DNA from: Solirubrobacter pauli
GTDB taxonomy: Bacteria; Actinomycetota; Thermoleophilia; Solirubrobacterales; Solirubrobacteraceae
Reading direction: 5' to 3'
DNA length: 64,000 nt
NCBI RefSeq assembly: GCF_003633755.1
Contig: NZ_RBIL01000001.1
Coordinates: forward strand, 124,001-188,000
In this document: positions 1 through 9,730 of the stretch, in pieces
Layout of the letters: each line of letters begins with the position of its first letter
Numbering within the stretch: the stretch's first letter is position 1
Notes under the pieces: model-generated
Told to the model about the DNA's origin: nothing
Databases searched by the model: none
The model's input: the letters and a program-made list of their open reading frames with translations, nothing else
Position numbers and translations under genes: made by a program

Positions 1-549
1 GAGCGCGAACCACCGGTAGGCCCGGCGGCTGAGCCCGACGGCGAGCAGCGCGCCGATCGCGAGCCATAGCGCCGCCGTGTCGTAGTAGCCGAGCTCGTGC
101 GCGTAGGTCCAGAGGCCTTCGGCGAAGAAGACGGCGGGCAGCAGGGTCGCTCCCAGCCCGTCCGGTCGAGCCCGCCAGTGGTGACCGGCGAGCCCGAGAA
201 GCGGTCCGCCGACGGCGGCGCACGCTGTCCAGAAGACGACGAACGACGCGCCGGCGGAGAAGCCGCGCAGCTCCGCGGTCACGTAGTAGCCGACGACCTG
301 CAGCGCACACGCGGCCAGCCCTGCCGCGCCCGCCCCGCGGGCGGTGCGCATCAACGCCCCGAGGAAGAACGGCGCCACCAGCCACGCCCCGACGGAGTTG
401 ACCAAGGCGTTCCACGCCCCGTCGAGGTGCGCCTGCCCGAAGGACGTCAGGCAGCCGATCGCGAGCCCGACTCCCACGACCAGCGCCACCCGCGCGCGCA
501 CGTCCCGCACCGGGGTCGCCGGCGCCGTCCAGATCAACTTCGTCGTCAC
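1..549 (-). CDS. Membrane protein, DUF6518-like (3' part, runs off the window)
   Basis: This is an open frame of 183 codons with no stop before the left edge, so its C-terminus is missing. It starts at a GTG and the first residues read VTTKLIWTAPATPVRD. After that come several hydrophobic segments separated by short charged loops (for example VALVVGVGLAIGCL and FVVFWTACAAVGGPLLGLAG), with a WTYAHELGYYDTAALWL motif near the end. Segment spacing and the closing motif resemble the actinobacterial DUF6518 family of small integral membrane proteins, whose function is unknown. The family assignment is from memory and moderate; membrane location is clear. Confidence 0.55.
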   Translation of the reverse strand, partial: MTTKLIWTAPATPVRDVRARVALVVGVGLAIGCLTSFGQAHLDGAWNALVNSVGAWLVAPFFLGALMRTARGAGAAGLAACALQVVGYYVTAELRGFSAGASFVVFWTACAAVGGPLLGLAGHHWRARPDGLGATLLPAVFFAEGLWTYAHELGYYDTAALWLAIGALLAVGLSRRAYRWFAL

Positions 550-600
550 GCCTCCAGCCTGGCGAGGCGACCGCGACGATGTAAGGGGGAATCGCCCGGA

Positions 601-628
601 GGCGGCTCCGGGATGTCCCGGAGCCGCC
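601..628 (-). terminator. Intrinsic-type hairpin after the lamin-tail protein gene
   Basis: GGCGGCTCCGGGA and its exact reverse complement are separated by two bases. The resulting 13-bp GC-rich hairpin begins 10 bases past the stop of the 638-2719 gene on the minus strand. There is no clean T-run, as is common in very GC-rich actinobacteria. Confidence 0.6.
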
Positions 629-637
629 CCCTCGCGC

Positions 638-2719
638 TCATGGGTTCGTCGTCGACAGCGTGAAGGTCACCGTCTTCGCGTAGGTGCCGGTGCGCAGCGG
701 CTCCTTCTCCCCGATCGCCTGCTTGAGGCCGAGCGTGACCTCGTCGCGGGAGACGGGCGCCGCGTACGTGCGCAGCGTCGTCGGCGTGGACGTGACGGGC
801 GCGTACGTGCCGTCGCCCGCGCGGACCTGCAGCGGCTGGGCGAGCGTGTAGGAGCCGTTGACGAGCCGGCCCGGCGCGGTGGTCGCGGTGTCGGCCACGG
901 ACAGCGCCGCGTCACCCGCGGTGGAGGTGACGGTCGCGGTCGTGGTGGCGAGGTAGTCCTGCGCCACGCCGGCGACGAACGGCGCGAACACGGCCGGCAG
1001 GCCGAGCGTCAGGCCGAGCTGCGGCGGCACGGTGCCGGAGACCACGCCCGGCGTGGTCGCCTCGCGGTACGGCGCGGCGATCCGGCCCGGCGAGCCGGTC
1101 TCGCCCGCCACCGTCCACGCGCCGTTGACACCGGCCACGCTGAGCTTGACGCCGTCGACGTTCTCGAACGTGAACCCGGTCACGGCGGGGCCGAAGCTGA
1201 AGCCGCTCACGCGCGTGCCCGAGGCGTCGAACACGTTGACGGCGTCGCCGTCCGTCGACAGGCCGATGCCCGAGCCGCTGTAGAAGCCGATCTTGATCTC
1301 CGGGCCGAGCTGCCAGGAGGCGCGCAGCGCCGCCGCCGTGGCGGCCGTGCCCTCGACGAACAGGACCGACTCACCCGGCGCGATCGACGTGACGCCGTTC
1401 AGCGCGAGCGCCGAGGCGAACGCGTTGGAGCTGTCGTCGACCTTCCAGCCGCTGACGTCCACGGCCGTCGTACCGCGGTTGGTCACCTCGAACCAGTCGG
1501 CGCGGTACGGGCTGTTGCCCGAGCTCCACGGCGACGCCTCGGTCACCGCGATCGTGGACACGCTCACCGTCAGCGTCGCGCTCGTCGCGTCCGGCGTCGC
1601 GCCCACGGAGACGTCGTCGACGGTCACCGCCACGCTGATGCTCACGCGGTCCAGCGGGGCGCCGGCCTTCAGGTACAGGGCGGTGCCGTCGAGCTCGAAG
1701 AACGCCGCGTCGGCGCCGGCCACCGCCAGCGTGTTGGTGCCCTGGCCGTCGTCGGAGACGGACACGTCGGCGATCTTCACGCGCGTCGCGGTGCTCGACA
1801 CCGACGTCACGGCGTTGGTCAGCGCCACGCCGGTCGGCGCGGCGTTCGGGCCGCTCGCGGGCGCGTACACCCACAGCTGCGGATGGTCGACGTCGCCGCC
1901 GCCGTTCTCGTTGGTGACGTAGATGCGGCCGGCGCGGTCCATGGTCACGCCCTCGTGCCCCTCGTCAGCGCTGCCGACCGTCAACGAGCTCGTGACCGTG
2001 CCCGCGCGCGTGACGTTCAGCAGCTTCCCGCTCTCCTGGCTGAGCAGGAGCAGCGAGCCGTCGGCCTGCGCGAACACGTCCGCGACGTCCGAGACGCCCA
2101 GCGCCGTCGTGTCGAACAGGCTGGGGACGTCGACGGCCTCGGGGGAGCCCACGGTGGCCGTCCCCGCGGCCCAGTCCACCGTCGTCTGGAACACGCCGAT
2201 CGGGTTGAGCTCCTTGACGACGACGTAGCCGCCGGAGAACGGATCGCTCGAGAGGCCCTCGAACCCCTCGTTGCCGATCGTCGTGCCGAGCTTGACGCCC
2301 TGCGTCTGCGCGCGCGTGAGCGTCGTGCCCGCCGCGTACGTGAAGCGCACGAGCCGGCGCTCGCGCTCCTCGGCGAGCACGAACTGGCCACCGCCCACGT
2401 ACGTCAGCCCCTCGACGTCGTCGAAGGCGCCCGGGGCCAGCGTCATCGAGTCGATCAGCTGGCCGGTCTTGCTCACCTGCACGATCGAGGTGCTCTCGTC
2501 GCCGACGACGAACAGCGAGTCCGTGTCCGGGTCGTAGGTGACGGCCGACACCTCCTTGGCGAGCAGGCTGCCGGCCGGAGGGGTGGTGCGCGTGGGCTCG
2601 GGCAGGTCGTAGCGCCCGATGCGCGTGTAGGTGGAGAGGTCAACCGCCGCGATCGCGTTCGCGGGAGCGGCCAGCGCGGCCGCCCCGACGACAGCGGCGA
2701 GCACACGCCGAATGGTCAT
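638..2719 (-). CDS. Secreted SdiA-regulated-like / lamin-tail-domain surface protein
   Basis: 693 aa from an ATG followed by a signal peptide (MTIRRVLAAVVGAAALAAPA). Residues about 28-260 read like the SdiA-regulated (YjiK-type) beta-propeller, with repeated blocks such as VEGLTYVGGGQFVLAEER. A cadherin-like stretch follows. At about 386-500 there is a lamin-tail domain (ADWFEVTNRGTTAVDVSGW), a module used in extracellular bacterial proteins, often beside nucleases. The last ~125 residues form a domain that recurs at the C-terminus of the M14 peptidase at 60965-63829. No catalytic residues are recognised. The protein is probably exported and wall- or surface-associated. Nothing shows what it binds. 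Confidence 0.75.
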   Translation of the reverse strand: MTIRRVLAAVVGAAALAAPANAIAAVDLSTYTRIGRYDLPEPTRTTPPAGSLLAKEVSAVTYDPDTDSLFVVGDESTSIVQVSKTGQLIDSMTLAPGAFDDVEGLTYVGGGQFVLAEERERRLVRFTYAAGTTLTRAQTQGVKLGTTIGNEGFEGLSSDPFSGGYVVVKELNPIGVFQTTVDWAAGTATVGSPEAVDVPSLFDTTALGVSDVADVFAQADGSLLLLSQESGKLLNVTRAGTVTSSLTVGSADEGHEGVTMDRAGRIYVTNENGGGDVDHPQLWVYAPASGPNAAPTGVALTNAVTSVSSTATRVKIADVSVSDDGQGTNTLAVAGADAAFFELDGTALYLKAGAPLDRVSISVAVTVDDVSVGATPDATSATLTVSVSTIAVTEASPWSSGNSPYRADWFEVTNRGTTAVDVSGWKVDDSSNAFASALALNGVTSIAPGESVLFVEGTAATAAALRASWQLGPEIKIGFYSGSGIGLSTDGDAVNVFDASGTRVSGFSFGPAVTGFTFENVDGVKLSVAGVNGAWTVAGETGSPGRIAAPYREATTPGVVSGTVPPQLGLTLGLPAVFAPFVAGVAQDYLATTTATVTSTAGDAALSVADTATTAPGRLVNGSYTLAQPLQVRAGDGTYAPVTSTPTTLRTYAAPVSRDEVTLGLKQAIGEKEPLRTGTYAKTVTFTLSTTNP

Positions 2720-2831
2720 GCTGCCGACCCTATGCGCGGGAATCTGGCCCGTTGTGAAGGAGTTGTTCCCGCAAATCTCAGGGTCGCGACCCGATTGACC
2801 GGGCCGCTCAGGGCCGATTAGGTTCCGCCGC

Positions 2832-3257
2832 GTGACCCGACTCTCCCGCATGCTCGTCATCGCCACCGCCGCGACGCTCATCGCCGCCCCGGCCGCGTCC
2901 GCCCAGAGCGCGCCCACCCTCAGCGCGCCGTCCAACGGCAAGGCGCTCAAGCGCGGCGTCGCCTTCACGTTCAAGGCCAAGCTGGACACGTCGTCGGAGG
3001 CCTCGGGCGTCTTCCTGGTGGTGTCCAAGTCCAAGAAGCTCGACGACACCGGCATCCTCGACGGCAAGGCCTACATGCGCGAGATGAAGGGCAGCGGCGG
3101 CTCGTACTCCAAGAAGACCGACAAGTACCCGGCGCTCTCGGACTACTTCCTCAACCGGCCCGGCAAGTACTACTGGCAGGCGTACGCGATCGACTGCAGC
3201 GGCGGCACCGAGGACTGCAACGTCGAGAGCCCGGTCCGCTCGTTCCGCATCAAGTAG
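2832..3257 (+). CDS. Small secreted protein, unknown function
   Basis: 141 aa from a GTG start. A signal peptide (LVIATAATLIAAPAASAQS) is followed by about 115 polar residues with many lysines and two cysteines near the end (DCSGGTEDCNVES), which could form a disulfide. The fold looks like a single fibronectin/Ig-like beta domain: PTLSAPSNGKALKRGVAFTF is the usual opening of such domains, and KYYWQAYAIDC resembles the F-strand. It is transcribed divergently from the lamin-tail gene across about 110 bp. No family was recognised. Confidence 0.7.
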   Translation: MTRLSRMLVIATAATLIAAPAASAQSAPTLSAPSNGKALKRGVAFTFKAKLDTSSEASGVFLVVSKSKKLDDTGILDGKAYMREMKGSGGSYSKKTDKYPALSDYFLNRPGKYYWQAYAIDCSGGTEDCNVESPVRSFRIK

Positions 3258-3299
3258 CGGGGTGTTGAGAGACCTCAGCGCCTGAGCTGTCGCACTTCC

Positions 3300-3328
3300 G
3301 CCCACCCCCCTTGCAGGGCCGGGTGGGC
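3300..3328 (+). terminator. Hairpin after the small secreted protein gene
   Basis: GCCCACCC at 3300-3307 pairs with GGGTGGGC at 3321-3328, 42 bases past the stop of the 2832-3257 gene, and is followed by TTCAGTTCACT. It probably separates that gene from the downstream peptidase gene. Confidence 0.45.
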
Positions 3329-3349
3329 TTCAGTTCACTCTCACGCGGG

Positions 3350-3369
3350 CCTCCGTTGAGGGACGGAGG
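3350..3369 (+). promoter_or_regulatory. Leader hairpin of the M14 peptidase gene
   Basis: CCTCCGT, a six-base loop and ACGGAGG form a perfect 7-bp stem ending 25 bases before the ATG at 3395. The ribosome-binding site itself (GGAGGG, 3383-3388) lies outside the stem. The stem could stabilise the leader. An alternative pairing of its CCTCC arm with the Shine-Dalgarno GGAGG would occlude the site. Confidence 0.35.
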
Positions 3370-3394
3370 AAAACCGAGCAGTGGAGGGCTGTAC

Positions 3395-6300
3395 ATGCGA
3401 CGACACGGTCGATGGACCGTGCCTGTCCTGGCGGCTGCGCTGGCGCTGGGGGCGCCGGGCATCGCACAGGCAGATGCGCTGAAGATGTACCGCGTCACCG
3501 TGGATGCCGATGGCGCTGGCGCGCTCGGCGACCTCGGTGTCGACATGGGCCACACCGGCTACAAGGCCAACGGCCCCGCCGGGCAGACGATCTTCGTCGA
3601 CCTCGAAGACGGGCAGGCGAAGGTCGCCCGCTCCAAGGGTCTTGCGCTCGAAGAGGTCACGCCCGGCCCGCACGTATCCGAGGCGCAGATCGAGCAGCGG
3701 ATCGCGGCCGCCGCGGCCAAGAGCCGCAGCGCCGCCCCCGCGGCCGACAAGCCCGAGACGGGCGGCGACTCGCCCAACCCGTTCTATGACGTCTACCGCT
3801 CGTACGCCGAGCCGGGCGGCATCAAGGACGAGATGAAGTCGATCGCGTTCGCGAACCCGGACCTCGTCAAGTACGTGGTCATCGGCAAGTCCGGCCAGGG
3901 CCAGGACATCGTCGCCCTCAAGGTGACGAAGAACGCGCGCAACGTCGCCGACGGCGAGCGCCCGGCGATGCTGTTCTCCGCCGTCAACCATGCGCGTGAG
4001 TGGATCGCGGCCGAGGTCGGCCGCCGCATGCCGTCGTGGTGGATCGAGCACGCCGACGACCCGGAGATCTCCGACCTGCTCGGCCGCGCCGAGCTGTGGT
4101 TCCTGCCGATCCAGAACCCGGACGGCTACGAGTACACGTTCACCTGCGGCACCGGCTTCCGCGCCGCCGCCAACGAGATGTGCGGCGCGACGCTGGTGAC
4201 CGACCCGGCCGACCCGCTGCGCGGCACGTACGTCTACAAGAACGCCGCCGGCACGATCCTCGCGCCGAACGCGGCGCAGCCGGACACGACCAAGCGCAAG
4301 CCGACCAACCGCCTGTGGCGCAAGACCCTGCGCGACAACGACGGCAACGGCACGTTCGGCGACGGCCAGGACGGCGTCGACCCGAACCGCAACTACTCGT
4401 CGAACTGGAACCTGGACGAGGAGGGCGCGTCGAACACGTTCTCCAGCGGCACGTACCGCGGTCCGTTCCCGCACTCGGAGCCCGAGGACCTCGCGTACGA
4501 CCGCCTCCTGCGCAAGATCACGCCTGAAGCGGTCATCAACTACCACTCGGCCGCGCAGCTGCTGCTGTACGCGTTCGGCTACATCACGGACGTCTCCTCC
4601 GACGACGACCCGTGGTTCAAGGCGATCACCGGCACCGACGGCGACGCCGCCGTGGACCCGTACATCTCGCAGCGCAGCTCCGACCTGTACATCACCAACG
4701 GCGAGACGACCGACCACGCGTACAACAAGTACGGGTCGATGTCCTGGACGCCCGAGCTCGACGAGTGCGAGACGGCGGCCGGCGGCACGTTCTGCTCCGG
4801 CGGCTCGGGCTTCACGTTCCCGGACGACGAGGGCAAGGTCGAGGCCGTCTTCGAGAAGAACCTCGACTTCGCGCGCAACGTCGCGGCCACCACGCTCGAC
4901 CGTGACCGGCCCGACCGCCCGCGCAACGCCACCGACGACGAGACGCAGTATCAGGTGAAGGGCTCGCCGGACATCGAGCCGAACCGCTTCAACGTCTCCT
5001 ACGGCGCCGAGCAGACGCTCGAGGCGACGTCCCGCAAGATCCTCGGCCCGGTCGACTTCGTCGTCCAGGTGCCCACCGGCCCGGGCGGTGCGTCCCGCAC
5101 GCTCACGCTGCGCGGCCAGTCCTGGAAGGGCGGCGAGCGCTTCGGCGACCTGCGCGGCAAGTACTACCAGCGTGTCCGCGCGACGATCCCGGCGGACTTC
5201 GTCCAGCCCGGCGTCGCCCAGACCCCGCGCCCGCTCGTCGCGGGTGACGTGGTCAACGTCCGCGTGATCGCGGGCTCCCAGCAGCAGCGGTTCTCCTACC
5301 GCGTGCAGTCCACGCGCCCGGCCAACAGCGCGGGCAAGCGCGTGCTGGTCGTCGCGGCCGAGGACTACACGGGCCTCTCGCCCAACAAGGAGGCGTACGC
5401 CACGGCGCCGCGCTACCTCGACGAGCACGTCGCGGCCCTCACGGCCGCCGGCTACAGCGTCGAGACGTTCGACGTCGACGCGCCGCCGGTCGGCGCCGAC
5501 GGCAAGGCCAACAAGCAGCTGTCGGACCTCGGCGTCCTGAACCACTTCGACGCCGTCCTGTACTACACGGGTGACGACCTCCTGCCGCAGCAGGTGGGCG
5601 AGGGCGTCGACACCACGAACTACCGTCGCGGCAACACCATCGGCGCGAACGGCACGTTCAGCCTCACCGGCTCGACGCACCTGCCGACGTACGGCGTGCG
5701 CAACGCGCAGATGCTGCGCAACTACATGAACGACGGCGGCAAGGTCATGTTCACCGGCCGCAACGGCTGGGTCCAGCAGACCAGCACGAGCACGTCGCTC
5801 ACCACCTACTCCGGCTACACCTGGTGGCAGGAGCCCGTGTACGGCTTCGACTACCCGGCCGACCAGGCCGGCGACGACGACCGCCCGCACACGGCGTTCT
5901 TCCGCGAGCTCGACATCTCCAACGACTGGGGCCAGTACTGGCTCGGCGTCGCGGGTCGTGTCGGCGGCGTGGGCACGACGACGTTCAACGGCGTCACGGT
6001 CACGCCCGCCGCGGGCAGCTTCCTCGCGGGCATGAACCCGTTCGCGGTCGACAGCTGGATCGGGTCGGGCGACACGCTCGAGCCGACGCAGAACGCGACG
6101 ACCGGCATGCCGGAGCCGCGCCTGAAGTCCCCGACCCGCCTGCGCAACTTCAGCAGCGTGTCGGCGCAGCGCCCGTTCCGCCAGGAGCGGATCGAGGCCG
6201 ACTACACGGGCCAGACGACCGCCAACGGCGGCGCGATCCTGTCCACGCGTGACTCGGTCTCCATCGGCTTCGGCCTCGAGCAGGTCGACGCCACGACCCG

Positions 6301-7408
6301 CACCGAGATCGTCCGCCGTGCCCTCGGCTACCTGCTGCCGGCGACCGCCGACACCACGGCGCCGACGGTGAGCTGGCTGCGCCCGGCCGAGAACGCCGAG
6401 GTCAGCGTCGCCGACCCGGTCGAGATCGAGGTCGAGGCCGTCGACGAGCGCGGCGACCTCAAGGAGGTCCGCCTGAGCGTCGACGGGACGCCGGTCCGCA
6501 CGAAGGTGTCGTTCCCGTTCCAGCTCCGCTGGCAGCCGTCCGCGTCCGACGTCGGCACGACCAAGACCCTCTCGGTCGCCGTCGAGGACAAGGCCGGCAA
6601 CGTCACGACCTCGTCGCGTGCGATCAAGGTCGTCGCGGGCTCCGGCATCGCCGAGGCCCCGCTGCCCACCGGCGTCACCACCGTCACCGGCTCGCCGGTC
6701 GTCGGCCAGACGCTCACCTGCGTGCCGTCGGGCTTCACCGGCGCCGGCACGCTCACCTACGCGTGGCTGCGTGACGGCAAGGCCATCTCGGGCCAGACCG
6801 CCGCGACCTACACGGCCACGTCGGCCGACGTGGGCGAGGAGATCGCCTGCAAGGTCACGTCGACCAACGCCGCGGGCGACGCCGACTCCACCTCGGACGG
6901 CAAGACCGTGACGATGAACGGCGGCCCCGCCGGCCCGACCGGCCCGACGGGTCCGCAGGGCCCGACCGGCCCGACCGGCCCGCAGGGTCCGAGCGGTCCC
7001 ACGGGTCCGACCGGCCCCGGTGGCCCGACGGGTCCGAGCGGCCCGACGGGCGCCACCGGCCCCACGGGTCCGACCGGCCCGGCCGGCCCCACGGGTCCCG
7101 CGGGCCCGCAGGGTCCCGCCGGTCCCGCGCCGACGGTGAAGATCACGTGCACGACGAACTCGGCGGGCAACTCCGTCACGTGCACGATCTCCACGGACAA
7201 CGCGGTCAACGCCTCCACCAAGGCGTCGGCTCGCGTCGTCGGCTCGAAGGCGAAGTCCAAGACCGTGTCCGGCAAGGGCAAGGTCAAGGTCTCGCTCAAG
7301 GGCAAGGTCAAGAAGAACGCCAAGGTCGAGGTCACGTACGCCGTGGGCAAGGCCAAGGGCAAGACGGTCGTGCCGCTGGGCAAGGCCGTGAAGGTCTCGA
7401 CGAAGTAG
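3395..7408 (+). CDS. Secreted M14 zinc carboxypeptidase with Ig-like domains and collagen-like stalk
   Basis: 1337 aa. The ATG at 3395 was chosen because GGAGGG lies seven bases upstream and a signal peptide ([20 protein letters not shown]) follows directly. The M14 domain shows the zinc-binding pair NHAREW (H199, E202), the NPDG and DPNRN substrate-binding motifs, a third zinc ligand in INYHSA (about H384) and a candidate catalytic glutamate in TPELDE (about 454). A large middle region probably carries an accessory domain. Residues about 985-1175 form two Ig-like domains. Residues 1176-1245 are uninterrupted Gly-Pro-X triplets, and the end is lysine-rich. The predicted role is extracellular release of C-terminal residues from peptides by an enzyme held off the cell on a rigid stalk. 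The peptidase call is strong; surface attachment is inferred. Confidence 0.9.
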   Translation: MRRHGRWTVPVLAAALALGAPGIAQADALKMYRVTVDADGAGALGDLGVDMGHTGYKANGPAGQTIFVDLEDGQAKVARSKGLALEEVTPGPHVSEAQIEQRIAAAAAKSRSAAPAADKPETGGDSPNPFYDVYRSYAEPGGIKDEMKSIAFANPDLVKYVVIGKSGQGQDIVALKVTKNARNVADGERPAMLFSAVNHAREWIAAEVGRRMPSWWIEHADDPEISDLLGRAELWFLPIQNPDGYEYTFTCGTGFRAAANEMCGATLVTDPADPLRGTYVYKNAAGTILAPNAAQPDTTKRKPTNRLWRKTLRDNDGNGTFGDGQDGVDPNRNYSSNWNLDEEGASNTFSSGTYRGPFPHSEPEDLAYDRLLRKITPEAVINYHSAAQLLLYAFGYITDVSSDDDPWFKAITGTDGDAAVDPYISQRSSDLYITNGETTDHAYNKYGSMSWTPELDECETAAGGTFCSGGSGFTFPDDEGKVEAVFEKNLDFARNVAATTLDRDRPDRPRNATDDETQYQVKGSPDIEPNRFNVSYGAEQTLEATSRKILGPVDFVVQVPTGPGGASRTLTLRGQSWKGGERFGDLRGKYYQRVRATIPADFVQPGVAQTPRPLVAGDVVNVRVIAGSQQQRFSYRVQSTRPANSAGKRVLVVAAEDYTGLSPNKEAYATAPRYLDEHVAALTAAGYSVETFDVDAPPVGADGKANKQLSDLGVLNHFDAVLYYTGDDLLPQQVGEGVDTTNYRRGNTIGANGTFSLTGSTHLPTYGVRNAQMLRNYMNDGGKVMFTGRNGWVQQTSTSTSLTTYSGYTWWQEPVYGFDYPADQAGDDDRPHTAFFRELDISNDWGQYWLGVAGRVGGVGTTTFNGVTVTPAAGSFLAGMNPFAVDSWIGSGDTLEPTQNATTGMPEPRLKSPTRLRNFSSVSAQRPFRQERIEADYTGQTTANGGAILSTRDSVSIGFGLEQVDATTRTEIVRRALGYLLPATADTTAPTVSWLRPAENAEVSVADPVEIEVEAVDERGDLKEVRLSVDGTPVRTKVSFPFQLRWQPSASDVGTTKTLSVAVEDKAGNVTTSSRAIKVVAGSGIAEAPLPTGVTTVTGSPVVGQTLTCVPSGFTGAGTLTYAWLRDGKAISGQTAATYTATSADVGEEIACKVTSTNAAGDADSTSDGKTVTMNGGPAGPTGPTGPQGPTGPTGPQGPSGPTGPTGPGGPTGPSGPTGATGPTGPTGPAGPTGPAGPQGPAGPAPTVKITCTTNSAGNSVTCTISTDNAVNASTKASARVVGSKAKSKTVSGKGKVKVSLKGKVKKNAKVEVTYAVGKAKGKTVVPLGKAVKVSTK
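6922..7131 (+). repeat. Collagen-like Gly-Pro-X coding repeat
   Basis: About 23 consecutive in-frame triplets of the types GPT, GPQ, GPS and GPA, interrupted once by GPGGPT and once by GAT. At the DNA level this is a degenerate 9-bp repeat of the ggcccgacg type. Such tracts form collagen-like triple helices in bacterial surface proteins, so the peptidase carrying it may be trimeric. Confidence 0.85.
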
Positions 7409-7424
7409 CCCCTCGTTGACTCCG

Positions 7425-7458
7425 AGCGGCCGTCCTGGGACTCCCCGGGGCGGCCGCT
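7425..7458 (+). terminator. Terminator-like hairpin after the M14 gene
   Basis: AGCGGCCG at 7425-7432 and CGGCCGCT at 7451-7458 are complementary. The hairpin starts 17 bases after the stop and is followed by TCGGCGTTT. The rest of the gap to 7658 lies between convergent genes and shows no convincing ORF. Confidence 0.5.
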
Positions 7459-7658
7459 TCGGCGTTTAAAGAGGAACGGCCGCCGCGCTGGTCAGGCGCG
7501 ACGGCCGAAGAGAGGGGCCGGCGGGTGTCGGGGAGGGGGAAGGGACTGCCCGGTGGCTTTTGTGCTCTGCGAGGTGGTCAGCCCTCGCTTGTAGGCCACA
7601 TGTTGCCCGCGTCCTCTCCCCCGTCCTATCGCTCCGGAGGGTGAACCGGATCACTCCT

Positions 7659-8471
7659 TCACGGCAGCGCGCAGACCGACGACGAGCCGCCCGACGCGAC
7701 GGTGCGCCCCGGCGACGTGAACCGCTTCTCCCGCCGCTCGACCCGGCCGCCGCGACGCCATTCGAACTCGGCGAGCCCGCGGAACGTGCGGCCTTTCACG
7801 CCCGTGAACTGGAACGTGTAGCCGCCTTCGAACGAGCGGTGCGCGGCACCGAGCGTCATCCACGGCGACGTGCCGTTCGGGACGTCCAGCCAGCGGCCGG
7901 ACGGGTCGGCGTACTGCAGCCGGAACCGAGCGGCCACCGTCTGCCGGCGCGACCCGCCGCCCGGGCTCGCCGCGCGGATGCCGACGCGCGCGGCGGTGCA
8001 GACGTTCATCGTCGCCCACGGACGCTGGGCGCGGGTCGCCGAGCAGCGCACGCCGCGGTTGTCGGCCACGCTCAGGCAGCGCTGCGCACCGCCCTGCAGC
8101 CGGCCGCGCACCACCCGGTGCTCGCTCGTGCGACCGAAGTTGCGGGCGAGCGCGCGCACCTGCAGGCGCGCGCGGGCCTTGAGCCGCAGCTTGGGGCGGA
8201 ACACGTGCCGCGTGGCGGTGGCGACGGCGTCCACCGAGGTCTGCCCGAGGCAGCCCTGGCAGGTGAAGCCGACGCGTTCGCCGGCCGCGACGCCGTCGAG
8301 CGTGATCTGGGTGACGACCACGCCGCCGGCCTCGCCCGCCTGGCTGGCGAAGCTGACGGTGAAGGGCGCCACGGCGTCGGGCAGCGCGTCGGGCGCGACC
8401 GCCGTGCGGGCGTCGCCGACGACGAGCGCGAACGCCGCGACCAGGAGGATCAGGAGCCGAAGGAAGCGCAC
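7659..8471 (-). CDS. Secreted protein of unknown function
   Basis: 270 aa from a GTG at 8471 (VRFLRLLILLVAAFALVVGDA), chosen because a hydrophobic export signal follows it and an AGGTGGG-like ribosome site precedes it. The mature part is rich in Arg and has six cysteines, two of them in a CQGC motif. It contains two beta-type regions, the second beginning near FRLQYADPSGRWLDVPNGTS. The stretch RFRLQYADPSGRW and later GYTFQFTGV resembles Ig/fibronectin-like modules of secreted actinobacterial proteins. It lies 43 bp downstream of the ROK regulator on the same strand, so the two may be cotranscribed. No family was recognised. Confidence 0.65.
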   Translation of the reverse strand: MRFLRLLILLVAAFALVVGDARTAVAPDALPDAVAPFTVSFASQAGEAGGVVVTQITLDGVAAGERVGFTCQGCLGQTSVDAVATATRHVFRPKLRLKARARLQVRALARNFGRTSEHRVVRGRLQGGAQRCLSVADNRGVRCSATRAQRPWATMNVCTAARVGIRAASPGGGSRRQTVAARFRLQYADPSGRWLDVPNGTSPWMTLGAAHRSFEGGYTFQFTGVKGRTFRGLAEFEWRRGGRVERREKRFTSPGRTVASGGSSSVCALP

Positions 8472-8514
8472 TGCCCACCTCAACCCGCGACCGGCCGCGA
8501 CGTTGCGGCGTTGC

Positions 8515-9690
8515 TCACGCGGTCGCCAGCGGCTCCACCTCGGCGAGCGCGTACGGAGCCTGCGCGAGCTGGATCGCCGCGGCACCGAGCACGGCCGCGC
8601 GGTCGCCCAGCTCACCCGGGACGACCTTGACGACGGCGGCCGCCGGCGCGATCGCCTGACGGGCGATCGCCTTGCGGATCGGCTCCAGCAACACGTCGCC
8701 GGCCGCGGCGAGCTCGCCGCCCACGACGACCCGCTCGGGGTTGAGCAGGTTGACGGTCGTGGCGATCGCCTCGCCGACGGCCTCCCCCGCGTCGGCCACC
8801 GCGCGGCAGGCGGCGCGCTGGCCGCTCGCGACCAGCGCGAACAGCTGCTCGAGCGTGACCGGCCCGCCGGCGCTGCGCTCGAGCTGGAGGCGGATCGCGC
8901 GCGAGCTGGCGACGGTCTCCAGGCAGCCGCGGCCACCGCAGCGGCAGATCAGGCCGTCGCGCGCGACGCGCACGTGCCCGAGCTCTCCCGCGACGCCGCA
9001 GGCACCGCGGAACGGCCGCTCGTCGAGGATCAGACCGAGGCCGACGCACGACGAGAGCCGCACGACGGCGAGCTGGCGCGCGCCGCGGCCGGCGCCGAAC
9101 AGCGCCTCGCCGATCGCGCACGCGTTGGCGTCATTGTCGATCCTGACGGGCATGCCGAGGCGGCGCTCGAGCGCCTCGCGCAGGCCGAGCTCGCGCCAGC
9201 GCGGCAGCACGCCGGCGGCGTGGATGGTGCCGCGGTCGGCGTCCACGGGCGCGGCGACGCCGACGCCCGCGCCGAGCACCTTCGCCGGATCCACGGCGGC
9301 TTCGGCGAGCGCGATCCGGGTCACCTCGGCGGCGGACTCGAGCATCGCGTCGACTTCGTCGTCCGGGTCGACCGCGGTCTCGGCGCCGGCCACGATCCGG
9401 CCGCCGAGGTCGCAGACCGCGGCGCGGATGTGGTCGCCCGCGAGGTCGACGCCGACCGCGTAGGCGGCGCTCGGCGCGAGCGAGACGTGCAGCGGCGGGC
9501 GCCCGATCGTGCGGCGTCGCTCGAGCCCTTCGTCCGTCTGGCGCTGGACGATCCCCGCCAGCTCGAGCTCTTGCAGCAGGGTCGTCACGGTGGCACGCGA
9601 CAGCCCGACCCGTTCACTCAGGTCCGCCCGGCTCACCCCCGGTTGATGCAGCAGTGCCTGCAGGATCTTCAGCTTGGTGCCGTCCCGCAC
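8515..9690 (-). CDS. ROK-family transcriptional regulator (NagC/XylR type)
   Basis: 391 aa, GTG start preceded by GAGGAG. The N-terminus is a winged helix (LLHQPGVSRADLSERVGLSR with the recognition helix RATVTTLLQELELAG). The rest is the ROK sugar-kinase-like fold with the zinc-binding CRCGGRGCLE motif and a DNDANA phosphate-binding region. Having both the DNA-binding domain and the ROK motif makes this a repressor that releases DNA when it binds a sugar or amino sugar, not a plain kinase. Its ligand cannot be told from sequence. It sits between the RTX wall hydrolase gene (40 bp upstream) and a secreted protein, so wall-sugar sensing is a reasonable but unproven guess. Confidence 0.9.
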   Translation of the reverse strand: MRDGTKLKILQALLHQPGVSRADLSERVGLSRATVTTLLQELELAGIVQRQTDEGLERRRTIGRPPLHVSLAPSAAYAVGVDLAGDHIRAAVCDLGGRIVAGAETAVDPDDEVDAMLESAAEVTRIALAEAAVDPAKVLGAGVGVAAPVDADRGTIHAAGVLPRWRELGLREALERRLGMPVRIDNDANACAIGEALFGAGRGARQLAVVRLSSCVGLGLILDERPFRGACGVAGELGHVRVARDGLICRCGGRGCLETVASSRAIRLQLERSAGGPVTLEQLFALVASGQRAACRAVADAGEAVGEAIATTVNLLNPERVVVGGELAAAGDVLLEPIRKAIARQAIAPAAAVVKVVPGELGDRAAVLGAAAIQLAQAPYALAEVEPLATA

Positions 9691-9730
9691 GGGTCTCCTC
9701 TCTCGATGTTGCCCTCCCCAACGCGTATGT

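Noticed and set aside
344-2821. An 825-codon plus-strand frame
   Set aside because: Antisense of the lamin-tail protein gene; composition is Arg/His-rich, typical of GC shadow frames.
3341-5890. An 849-codon minus-strand frame across the first M14 gene
   Set aside because: It is a shadow of the peptidase gene, which has clear family motifs; the antisense product is Arg/Val-rich and without motifs.
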